A DNA stretch of 64,000 nucleotides from CAZASK01 sp964487845. Its GTDB lineage: Bacteria > Chlamydiota > Chlamydiia > Chlamydiales > FEN-1388. This document shows positions 44,313 to 51,883 of this stretch, one piece after another (position 1 is the stretch's first letter; the number at the start of each line of letters is the position of its first letter). The stretch is from NCBI GenBank assembly GCA_964487845.1, contig CAZASK010000006.1, positions 1 to 64,000 on the forward strand. Direction: 5' to 3'. The notes under the pieces were generated by a model. The model was not told where the DNA came from, did not search any database, and worked only from the letters and a program-made list of their open reading frames with translations. Position numbers and translations under genes: made by a program.

Positions 44313-45405
44313 ATGTCGGATCTTGCAGAAAAAACAGGAGCTATTGATGCGAGGCTTCTTCATATGTGGAGGTATCTTTGACTTATCTACCAAGGAACAG
44401 GAGCTTCAGCAGCTCGAACAGGTAGCACTTGAAGATGCGTTTTGGGAGGACCAGGGACGAGCCAAGCAGGTGATTGCAAAAATAAACGTCTTGAAATCGT
44501 GGACAGTGCCATATGCAGAGTTAAAACGTAGAATTGAAGATGTAAAAGCCTTTTTGCCTGATGCAGGGCAAGACGCTGTGTTTAGTAATGAGTTGTTGGT
44601 GGAACTAGCAAAGATAGAGACAGGTGTAGAAGAGCTTGAATTAAGGAAGATGCTTTCTCATGAGGCGGACTCCGCTAACTGCTTTCTGAGCGTAAATGCC
44701 GGAGCTGGTGGTACGGAAGCGTGCGATTGGGCGCTTATGCTTCTGAGGATGTATGAAAGATGGGCGCTGAAGCGTGGTTGGACTGTAGAAATGGTGGATG
44801 CTCTGGATGGAGATGTAGCTGGAGTTCGTTCTGCCACCATTCGCATCGTCGGTCAATATGCCTATGGCTATGCAAAAGCAGAAAAAGGGGTACATCGATT
44901 AGTGCGGATATCGCCATTTGATAGCAATGCGAGACGTCATACGAGTTTTGCAGCAGTGGATGTAGTTCCTGAGATATCAGATGACGTGGAGGTGGAAATT
45001 CGCACAGAAGATCTTCGTATTGACACATACCGAGCTTCTGGGGCTGGAGGGCAGCATGTAAACAAAACAGATTCAGCGGTGAGGATGACTCATATTCCGA
45101 CAGGCGTTGTAGTTTCATCGCAGTCTCAGAGAAGTCAGACTCAAAATAAAGAATATTGTTTTAAATTATTACGTTCAAAGTTGTATGAGTTGAAGTTAGA
45201 TGAGCGTAAGAAGCAGATGGAAGCAATGGCTGGTGATAAAAAAGAGATTGGGTGGGGGAGTCAAATACGTAGTTATGTGTTTCAACCCTATACTCTTGTA
45301 AAAGATAATAGAACAAAAGTAGAAGTGGGCAGTGTTCAGTCAGTAATGGATGGAGATATTGATATCTTCATCAATGCCTATTTAAAAGAACGGAGTGGAG
45401 TATAG
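44313..45405 (+). CDS. prfB: peptide chain release factor 2, with programmed +1 frameshift
   Basis: Recognises UAA and UGA stops and triggers peptide release. The short first frame (44313-44378, 22 codons ending WRYL) meets an in-frame TGA at 44379; reading resumes in +1 at 44380 (DLSTKEQ) and gives 363 residues in all. The stop-recognition motif is RISPFDSNARRHTSF and the catalytic loop is GAGGQHVNKTDSA. The start has AAAGGA upstream. Continuous reading from 44248 is not the real N-terminus. It heads an operon with the GNAT gene (3-nt gap). Confidence 0.95.
44366..44382 (+). promoter_or_regulatory. RF2 autoregulatory +1 frameshift site
   Basis: TGGAGG (Shine-Dalgarno-like) is followed by TAT CTT TGA C. 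This is the canonical site: the internal ribosome-binding sequence and slippery CTT before TGA promote a +1 shift when RF2 is scarce, so the factor controls its own synthesis. Confidence 0.95.
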
Positions 45406-45408
45406 AAG

Positions 45409-45942
45409 ATGACAGCAGATTTTTTTTCAAAACAAGAGCAAGACGAAGCGCCGATGGAGGGGCTTACAATTCGATATACTACTCCTGCTGATGCTGATCA
45501 TCTGAAACAGTGGTTATCAGATCCAGAAGTGTCAGGGTGGTTCCCCATGGCTAATGAAGTAGAAATAGATGACGCGGTAAGAAGATGGATTTCATTTAGT
45601 CGCATTCGATCCAGTCTGACAGCGGAGCTCAATGGCGTGCCATGTGGTTTAATCACACTCTATTTACAAGCCTATAAGAAGCTTTTGCACCAAACAGAAT
45701 TTGGTATTATCGTAGGATCCGGTTTTCGTGGCAAAGGTATCGGTTCATTTTTGCTGCGTAGTGGCATGCGTCTTGCAAAAGAACAATTCAAAATAGAGCT
45801 TCTGCATCTTCAAGTATATGCTGAAAATCCGGCACAAAAACTATACAAGCGATTTGGGTTTCGAGAATTTGGACGCCAAACGCACTGGATTAAAGAGTCA
45901 GATCGATATGTAGCTCGGGTGTTCATGGAGCGATTTTTGTGA
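45409..45942 (+). CDS. GNAT-family N-acetyltransferase
   Basis: A 177-residue acetyl-CoA-dependent acetyltransferase. The CoA loop is VGSGFRGKGIGSFLLRSGMR (about residues 102-121), with the C-terminal strand LHLQVYAENPAQKLYKRFGF typical of RimI/RimJ/YhhY types. The substrate is unknown. The gene starts 3 nt after prfB, like CT458 next to prfB in Chlamydia (from memory), and is probably co-transcribed. Confidence 0.9.
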   Translation: MTADFFSKQEQDEAPMEGLTIRYTTPADADHLKQWLSDPEVSGWFPMANEVEIDDAVRRWISFSRIRSSLTAELNGVPCGLITLYLQAYKKLLHQTEFGIIVGSGFRGKGIGSFLLRSGMRLAKEQFKIELLHLQVYAENPAQKLYKRFGFREFGRQTHWIKESDRYVARVFMERFL

Positions 45943-46016
45943 GGTAAATGGTGTAAAGATCACTCGATGCGGCTGTAAGTTATTGTTTTTATATGTAGTA
46001 TTGATGAGGTACTAAA

Positions 46017-46757
46017 ATGAATGGCAATATTAACCCTATCATAGCGCATCGAGGTGGAATTATCCTTGAGTCACATCTAGAGCCAGCCAATTCTATCAAA
46101 AAAGCGATCTTGAATGGACTTTCTTCAAACGAAGTAGAGCTGTTATTAGATCGGGTAAAAGAGGGCGAGATTGGCTGTGATTTTCTTGCATGGGCTTTGC
46201 AAGCGGATGTGCGGTCCGCTATTATGTATAAGATCATAAAAAAGATAGCTGGAAAATGTGTCAACAAAGAGATGCTCAAACTTGCGATTGCAGTGCAATT
46301 TCGAGAGTATGTACTAGATGCTTTTTTATGTAAGCTACAACCAGCTGTTGTTGATAGCGAAGTGTTAGTTTGGACAATTGAAAAACAAGGGTGCAGAAAC
46401 TATTTTTCTAAGATAATAGCTCATTCTAATACAGGTGTAGTAAATGAAAAATTACTACATGCCGCCTTAGAAAGTAGAGCGCCTATCTCTATTTTACAAG
46501 ACATTGTTCATGCAGATGATTTTAGCATCAGTCGTGAAGGAATAGTCTCGTTGTTGAACTCTGTTTCGTATGTAGCGGATGCATATACAGAGATGGCTAC
46601 GAGCTTTTGCCTGCTTGTGAAAAAAATAATACAAAAATGTGATCCAAAGGCGTTGATAAGTGAAAGCTGGCGGCTACATTTACATACGCAAAATACTGAA
46701 TCATTGAGAGCTCAAGTGATGAGTATGATTCGGCAAGAAATTTGCGTGCTATACTAG
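46017..46757 (+). CDS. hypothetical helical-repeat protein
   Basis: A 246-residue soluble protein with no recognised family. Residues 52-190 contain four or five helical repeats of 29-31 residues with the pattern V(N/D)xExLxxAI ... xxxL: CVNKEMLKLAIAVQF, VVDSEVLVWTIEKQG, VVNEKLLHAALESRA, and SISREGIVSLLNS. They recall ankyrin-type solenoid units that have lost the turn motifs. There is no signal peptide. The next gene starts 31 nt downstream and may be co-expressed. A host-directed role is possible but not shown. Confidence 0.55.
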   Translation: MNGNINPIIAHRGGIILESHLEPANSIKKAILNGLSSNEVELLLDRVKEGEIGCDFLAWALQADVRSAIMYKIIKKIAGKCVNKEMLKLAIAVQFREYVLDAFLCKLQPAVVDSEVLVWTIEKQGCRNYFSKIIAHSNTGVVNEKLLHAALESRAPISILQDIVHADDFSISREGIVSLLNSVSYVADAYTEMATSFCLLVKKIIQKCDPKALISESWRLHLHTQNTESLRAQVMSMIRQEICVLY

Positions 46758-46788
46758 GTAATTTTTAAATTTTAGAAGGAATAATTGT

Positions 46789-48033
46789 GTGAATATTTCA
46801 TTTATTGAGAAGGTGCCGACATCCTCTTGGGCAACGACTCCTTTGCTTATTAAGGATAGCGTATCAATTGAGGAGGTTTTTTTCCACGAGACTGAATTGT
46901 TTTATGAAGCGCATACACAGAAAGTAAAAAAGCTGATTTTCAAAGGGAAGAGAGAGCCGTTGTTACAGACAGTATATGATATTCTTCGCAAGAAAGCGGT
47001 GAATTTTTTCAATATTGAGAACTTTTCTTCGCAGTGCGAGAGCAAGAAAACCAATTGTGAGATTTATAAGTCAGTACAAAAAACATTTCAATTGGCTAAA
47101 GACGAGATAGGTCTATTTTGTAAAAAAATAAGACTCTACAGCAATTTTGAAGACAAGCGATTATACAATCTTGCAGTTGAAATAATAGGTGGGCAGCAAA
47201 AATGGCTGTTGTTGAATAGTTTTGTGTGTTCACAAAATCTCAAAAAAAGTTGTGATACAGCACTGCCTCGGGAAATTTTAGCGGTGAAGCTCTTTTCTCA
47301 GCCTTCTATTACACGTAAATGGCTGTGGGTTGATGAAAATAAAATGATTTCAAAAATTTCTACCGATGAAGTGCTTCGTTCTTTGTTTGGAGAGACCTCT
47401 TGTGTTCCAGTGTATTTTCTTCCTACACTTGTTACACAGGGGAAGACAACTCTTTTACAAGCGTGTAGTTCAGAGGATACTCAATTTGTACACAAGAGCC
47501 TTGTAAAATTGTTGACAATCTTTGATAGGCTGCTTTTCCAAGCGAAGCAGATTGATAGGATGTATAGCCCCAGCTTACTTACAGATATTGTGCAAAATTA
47601 TTTGTCAAAAAATCAGAATGGTTTCGACAGTATAATATATGATCACAAGGCTATTGAATTTTTAAATGCATTTACGATTAATTCTTTTTTTTATGCAGAA
47701 GAATTATTATATAAAAATTTTCCAGAATTTCGTGTTCGATTAAATGAAAAAGTAGGCATAATGAGTGAGCAAGATAAGGAATTCGGTACTCATTTTGATA
47801 TAGGGATTGATCAGAACAACGCCATTTTTGTCTCACAGAAAAAGAAATTTTTCATTAGAAGACAAACACAGGAAGAAGTTTTGGCCTCCTATCAAGTTGT
47901 ATGGAAGCAATTCAAGGAAGGTGAAAAATGGAACGCCGAATTGACTCTCTCTGATATAGAAATAAACCAAGAAATTAATACACACGATTATAAAGAATTG
48001 TTAATCGCATTCACAAAACATAGTAGCAATTAA
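46789..48033 (+). CDS. hypothetical protein
   Basis: A 414-residue soluble protein starting with GTG (GAAGGA about 8 nt upstream). No domain is recognised. It is lysine-rich and mostly helical in the first 150 residues and contains YSPSLLTDIVQNYLSKNQNG and SFFYAEELLYKNFPEF further on. A hairpin after the stop suggests the end of a two-gene unit with the 46017 gene. These two genes and the next are not part of the prfB-yebC neighbourhood that I remember from Chlamydia. Confidence 0.5.
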   Translation: MNISFIEKVPTSSWATTPLLIKDSVSIEEVFFHETELFYEAHTQKVKKLIFKGKREPLLQTVYDILRKKAVNFFNIENFSSQCESKKTNCEIYKSVQKTFQLAKDEIGLFCKKIRLYSNFEDKRLYNLAVEIIGGQQKWLLLNSFVCSQNLKKSCDTALPREILAVKLFSQPSITRKWLWVDENKMISKISTDEVLRSLFGETSCVPVYFLPTLVTQGKTTLLQACSSEDTQFVHKSLVKLLTIFDRLLFQAKQIDRMYSPSLLTDIVQNYLSKNQNGFDSIIYDHKAIEFLNAFTINSFFYAEELLYKNFPEFRVRLNEKVGIMSEQDKEFGTHFDIGIDQNNAIFVSQKKKFFIRRQTQEEVLASYQVVWKQFKEGEKWNAELTLSDIEINQEINTHDYKELLIAFTKHSSN

Positions 48034-48048
48034 GCTGCTTGCTGTAGC

Positions 48049-48079
48049 AAACATGGTTAGTTTACAATTAGCCATGTTT
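48049..48079 (+). terminator. hairpin after the 46789-48033 gene
   Basis: An 11-bp stem with one G-T pair (AAACATGGTTA with TAGCCATGTTT) and a 9-nt loop, 16 nt past the stop. No strong T run follows, so termination is probable rather than certain. Confidence 0.5.
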
Positions 48080-48127
48080 CATGTATTGTATCACACTTAA
48101 AAATATCGAATATTTTGAGGGCAAATT

Positions 48128-48814
48128 ATGGTGTGTACGCGCGCCGCCGACCAATTTCTGGATAAATTGCAGCATGCTTCTCCAAAGCCGATGAAGCTTG
48201 TGATTAACGATAATCGACAGACTTTGCTGAGTGTAAAATGGGATCCTGAAGCTACGAAAATTTCCATGCATCGGATGTTTTTAGAAGCGCCGCAAAATGT
48301 AATGGATGCCCTAGCGTGCTATATAAAGCGCGAGCACAAGAGTGTAGCAGTAGAAATCAAGGAATTTATTGAGTCGAATTTCGCGAGATATGACTATTCT
48401 CATTTAGTAGATCCGAAAAAACTATGTGTTGTTGGCAGTGTCTTCAATTTGAAAGCGATATATGACAAATTAAACGTCCGCTATTTTAGTAATCGCTTAG
48501 ATGTGCGTATCACCTGGTTTGGAAATTCATTGGTGAAAAACCGCGCTCGCTGTACTCTTGGCCTCTACTACGATTCATTGAGGCTGATTAAAATTCATAA
48601 ATGTCTCGATCGCATCGAAGTTCCAGAGTATGTCATTGAATTTGTGATTTTTCATGAGATGATACATGGAGTGTGTCCTTCTTATATCGACAGTAAAGGC
48701 GTGCACCGCTCTCATGGAAGTAATTTTAAAGCGCTTGAAAAAAGTTTTTGGGCATACAAGGAAGCAGAAGAGTGGATCAAACAAAACCAAGTAGATTTTT
48801 TTGAAACGAGGTGA
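48128..48814 (+). CDS. SprT-like zinc metalloprotein
   Basis: A 228-residue protein whose C-terminal half fits the SprT-like fold: KAIYDKLNVRYFSNRLD opens the domain and FVIFHEMIHGVCPS gives the HExxH zinc site near residue 176, with HGSNFKALE further on holding the likely third ligand His. SprT/Spartan-type proteins are zinc proteases, in eukaryotes for DNA-protein crosslinks; the role here is unknown. GAGGGC is 7 nt before the ATG. The stop overlaps the yebC region, so both are probably one operon. Confidence 0.75.
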   Translation: MVCTRAADQFLDKLQHASPKPMKLVINDNRQTLLSVKWDPEATKISMHRMFLEAPQNVMDALACYIKREHKSVAVEIKEFIESNFARYDYSHLVDPKKLCVVGSVFNLKAIYDKLNVRYFSNRLDVRITWFGNSLVKNRARCTLGLYYDSLRLIKIHKCLDRIEVPEYVIEFVIFHEMIHGVCPSYIDSKGVHRSHGSNFKALEKSFWAYKEAEEWIKQNQVDFFETR

Positions 48815-48819
48815 TGAGC

Positions 48820-49551
48820 ATGGCAGGGCATAGTAAGTGGGCAAACATCAAGCATAGAAAAGGAAAAGCGGATAAGGCAAAAGGGAAAATATTTAGTCGC
48901 ATTTCAAAGGAAATTATAAACGCCGTAAAATTAGGTGGTCCCGATCCAAAAGGAAATACGAGATTAAGGCTCGCCTTACAAAAAGCGCGAGCTGCAAATG
49001 TGCCTAATGACAATATCGATCGTTGTTTGAAAAAAGCATCCGAAGAAGGGCAGGAATCGTATCATGAAATGCACTATGAACTGTATGGACATGGTGGTGT
49101 TGGTATTATTGCAGATATCATGACGGACAACAAAAATCGCATTGCGTCAGATATCAGAATCGCAACAAACAAGCGTGGAGGAACGATCGCTCATCCAGGA
49201 GCTGTCGCTTTTAATTTTGATAAATTCGGCGTGATTCACGTTCCCAGAACACAGGCGATTGAAGAGGAGTTATTTGCCAAAGCAATAGAGGCAGGAGCTC
49301 AAGATTTTATAGCAGATGATGAGGGATTTCACATTATCACTGACCCTGCAGATCTATTGCATGTAAAAGAAGCTGTGGAGCAACTCGGTTTTGCATGTCA
49401 AGAGGCAGGTTTTGAGATGATTCCAAAAACACACGTGGTATGTGATGCTGAAACAATGAAAGCGAATATGGCTCTCATCGAGTGGCTTGAAGAAATTGAA
49501 GATGTAGACGCGGTGTATCACAATATGAAACTGTCTGACGATTGTGTATAA
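48820..49551 (+). CDS. yebC: YebC/TACO1-family protein
   Basis: A 243-residue member of the universal YebC family, now linked to translation of difficult (proline-rich) sequences or to transcription control. It begins with the diagnostic MAGHSKWANIKHRKG and has DNIDRCLKKA, YELYGHGGVGIIADIMTDNK and NRIASDIR in the expected places. The ATG at 48820 has GAGGTGA at ideal distance; 48814 is also in frame. The pabB gene starts inside its last codons. Confidence 0.95.
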   Translation: MAGHSKWANIKHRKGKADKAKGKIFSRISKEIINAVKLGGPDPKGNTRLRLALQKARAANVPNDNIDRCLKKASEEGQESYHEMHYELYGHGGVGIIADIMTDNKNRIASDIRIATNKRGGTIAHPGAVAFNFDKFGVIHVPRTQAIEEELFAKAIEAGAQDFIADDEGFHIITDPADLLHVKEAVEQLGFACQEAGFEMIPKTHVVCDAETMKANMALIEWLEEIEDVDAVYHNMKLSDDCV

Positions 49552-50878
49552 GTTTCCTTGCACTCACCAGCAGTTTGTCGATATAGCGAGCCTCCATTCA
49601 CAAGAAGAGGGCACATGCCTTCTTCTCTCGGGTAGACATTTTGACGCGTCTCAAAAATCATTGCTCTTTTTGTTTCCTTATGAGCGAGTGTGGTCTGCGT
49701 ATGGGAAGCTTTTTTCAGAAAAAAAAGAGTATCCGTTGTCTTGGGATATGTTGCGTGATTTGCTTGTAGAGTCAAGTCATGATCCATCAACAATGTGGTC
49801 ATTTTTTTTAGCATATGAGATGGGTTTTTTAGTAGATCCTGCTCTGGAATCTTTATATACCCCATCTTCTGAGATAGAGGCCTATTTTCAACGCAGTGCT
49901 TGCCGTATCGAATTCAATCATACATTGCAGCAAGCTGAGGTGTATATAGATGAACAATCCTATCCATTTATAACCGAGAAGCAGCGTCTCTGGATTGAGT
50001 CTTTGTTGAAAAATGGCCTCTCAGGTGTGAGATCGACACCTTCTATAATAGGGCCACCTATCGCGGTGCATTACGAGACAACTCAAGAAGAATATATGCG
50101 CAATGTAAGGGCTATCCAGAACTGGATACGACAAGGCGAAGTATATCAGTGTACGCTGTCTCATAACATCATCATTCAACACACTGTGGATCCATTCGCT
50201 CTTTTTGCTCAATTGGTGAGTGCGAATCCAACTCCATTTTCTAGTTATTTGAAATTGCCTCATCAAGTTATCGTTTCTTGCTCTCCCGAGAGACTTGTGC
50301 AAAAAAATGGGTCTTTTGTAGAGACGAGACCTATTAAGGGGACCAGGCCAAGAGGGGTAACAGCGGATGAAGATATGAAGATGTTGCAGCAACTTGTTAC
50401 CTCAAAGAAAGAAATATCAGAGCTTGTGATGATTACCGACTTAATGAGAAACGACCTTTCCAAGGTGTGTGAAGCAGGTAGCGTCGTGGTGCCTGAGCTT
50501 CTTCGCACTGAAGTATATAATGACCTTTATCACCGAGTCTCAGTCGTTCGGGGTAAAGTCGAGGAGAAATATCACTGTCTTGATATCTTGAGAGCGCTAT
50601 TCCCAGGAGGATCTATCACAGGCTGTCCCAAGATGCGGAGTATGGAGTTGATATCCTTGCTGGAGAAGAGAAGACGCGGGGCCTATACAGGATCGATGGG
50701 GTATTTTTCACAAGATGGCGATATGGATAGTAATATTTTGATTCGAACGCTTCAAATAAAGGACACTACTTTTTCTCTACAAGTAGGCAGCGGCATAGTT
50801 ATTGATTCAGATCCTCTAGAGGAGTGGCAGGAGACTCTTCAAAAGGCAGCACATATTATACGTATTATGGGGGCGTAG
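49544..50878 (+). CDS. pabB: aminodeoxychorismate synthase component I
   Basis: Converts chorismate with ammonia to aminodeoxychorismate, the first step to p-aminobenzoate for folate. The chorismate-binding domain has PIKGTRPRG near residue 263; the Lys in PIKGT marks PabB as opposed to TrpE (PIAGT). PGGSITGCPKMRSMELI and GSMGYFS complete the signature. It starts with GTG overlapping yebC by 8 nt. No glutamine amidotransferase (PabA) is in the window, so ammonia may come from a TrpG-like partner elsewhere. PabC follows after 3 nt. Confidence 0.88.
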   Translation: MYKFPCTHQQFVDIASLHSQEEGTCLLLSGRHFDASQKSLLFLFPYERVWSAYGKLFSEKKEYPLSWDMLRDLLVESSHDPSTMWSFFLAYEMGFLVDPALESLYTPSSEIEAYFQRSACRIEFNHTLQQAEVYIDEQSYPFITEKQRLWIESLLKNGLSGVRSTPSIIGPPIAVHYETTQEEYMRNVRAIQNWIRQGEVYQCTLSHNIIIQHTVDPFALFAQLVSANPTPFSSYLKLPHQVIVSCSPERLVQKNGSFVETRPIKGTRPRGVTADEDMKMLQQLVTSKKEISELVMITDLMRNDLSKVCEAGSVVVPELLRTEVYNDLYHRVSVVRGKVEEKYHCLDILRALFPGGSITGCPKMRSMELISLLEKRRRGAYTGSMGYFSQDGDMDSNILIRTLQIKDTTFSLQVGSGIVIDSDPLEEWQETLQKAAHIIRIMGA

Positions 50879-50881
50879 AAA

Positions 50882-51673
50882 ATGACACTTGTATTGATGA
50901 ATGGAAGATTGGTTTCTGAGAAGGAGGCTGTAGTGTCTGTTCTTGATCCCGCTTTTCAATTTGCAGAAGGAGTTTTTACAACAATACGGGTGAAAGATAG
51001 AGTTATTGAACATTTGCAAGCTCATTTTGTAAGACTTCAAGAAAACGCAAAAAAGCTTGGTTTTCAGGCTCCTCATATTTTGGAAAAAGATATAGAAAAT
51101 TTTGTAAAGGCAGTGTGTCCAGAAAAGGGACTTTGGAAGATAAAAATTATACTCTTGCCTCCTCAGAGAGATAATGGGGAAGCTCGTTATTTTGCTTTTG
51201 CAGAGCCATTTTTGTGGAACATCCCAGATACCTATGCTCTTCACACCATCGAAGGACACCTGCCCTTTTCTGCACAAATTAAATCGCTAGCCTACGTGGA
51301 TCGGAGAATGGCAAAGGCTGTAGTACAAAAAGAGGGGTATGACGATGCTCTTTTCATTGATAGGCAACAGGTGATTCTTGAGACAAGTTGTGCAAATATA
51401 TTTTGGAAGATAGGAGAGAAGATATACACCCCATCGCGGATGTTACCGCTTTTGTTTGGAGTTACAATTGAGAACATAAGTAACGTAGTGCAATCAATGG
51501 GATATGAGTATCAGGAGGTAGAGGAGACGCAGATCCCAGAGCAGGCCGCTATTTTTGTTACAAATGTGATGATATGGTTCAGGCCAGTTACGAAGATCGA
51601 TAAGAGAAGTTATAAGCGTGATTTTGATTTTGAAGAGCGCCTCCATTTGCAGCTCCAGATGCAATTGGTATAA
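50882..51673 (+). CDS. pabC: aminodeoxychorismate lyase (class IV PLP enzyme)
   Basis: A 263-residue fold-type IV PLP enzyme. LMNGRLVSEKEA, FQFAEGVFTTIRV and HLQAHFVRLQENA are the N-terminal family marks; the PLP-binding Lys is expected in AQIKSLAYVDR (about residue 136), and ETSCANIFWKIG and PLLFGVTIENI follow. Branched-chain and D-amino acid transaminases share this fold, but the position 3 nt after pabB supports PabC, which releases pyruvate to give p-aminobenzoate. It ends just before a large palindrome. Confidence 0.82.
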   Translation: MTLVLMNGRLVSEKEAVVSVLDPAFQFAEGVFTTIRVKDRVIEHLQAHFVRLQENAKKLGFQAPHILEKDIENFVKAVCPEKGLWKIKIILLPPQRDNGEARYFAFAEPFLWNIPDTYALHTIEGHLPFSAQIKSLAYVDRRMAKAVVQKEGYDDALFIDRQQVILETSCANIFWKIGEKIYTPSRMLPLLFGVTIENISNVVQSMGYEYQEVEETQIPEQAAIFVTNVMIWFRPVTKIDKRSYKRDFDFEERLHLQLQMQLV

Positions 51674-51690
51674 ATGAGCTTGCCTGGTAT

Positions 51691-51855
51691 TATAGTCGAT
51701 TAAGTTTTCGATGACGCATTTTCACCGCGTCAAAGCTCTCGGGATTAAACGATCATAAATGGCCCCATATTTTTAATATTGGGCCATTTATGATCGTTTA
51801 ATCTCGAGGCTTTCACGCAGGTCAAAATGCGTCATCCAAAATTTAATCGACTATA
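51691..51855. repeat. 165-nt near-perfect palindrome (MITE-like or giant hairpin)
   Basis: The two ~80-nt arms are almost exact inverted copies: TATAGTCGATTAA at the left edge matches TTAATCGACTATA at the right, GATGACGCATTTT matches AAAATGCGTCATC, and the inner ATTAAACGATCATAAATGG matches its complement. The loop is only a few nt (about 51772). I count six to eight mismatches. It lies between pabC and proS. Such structures are typical of small non-autonomous transposons with a TA target, or of strong terminators. The right arm covers the 5' end of an apparent proS extension. Confidence 0.9.
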
Positions 51856-51883
51856 TATTTCCTTCTATCACGTGGAGATCATC

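Noticed and set aside
51827..51883. A 19-residue N-terminal extension of ProRS
   Set aside because: It lies partly in the palindrome arm and has no ribosome site, whereas the ATG at 51884 has GGAG and matches the family start.
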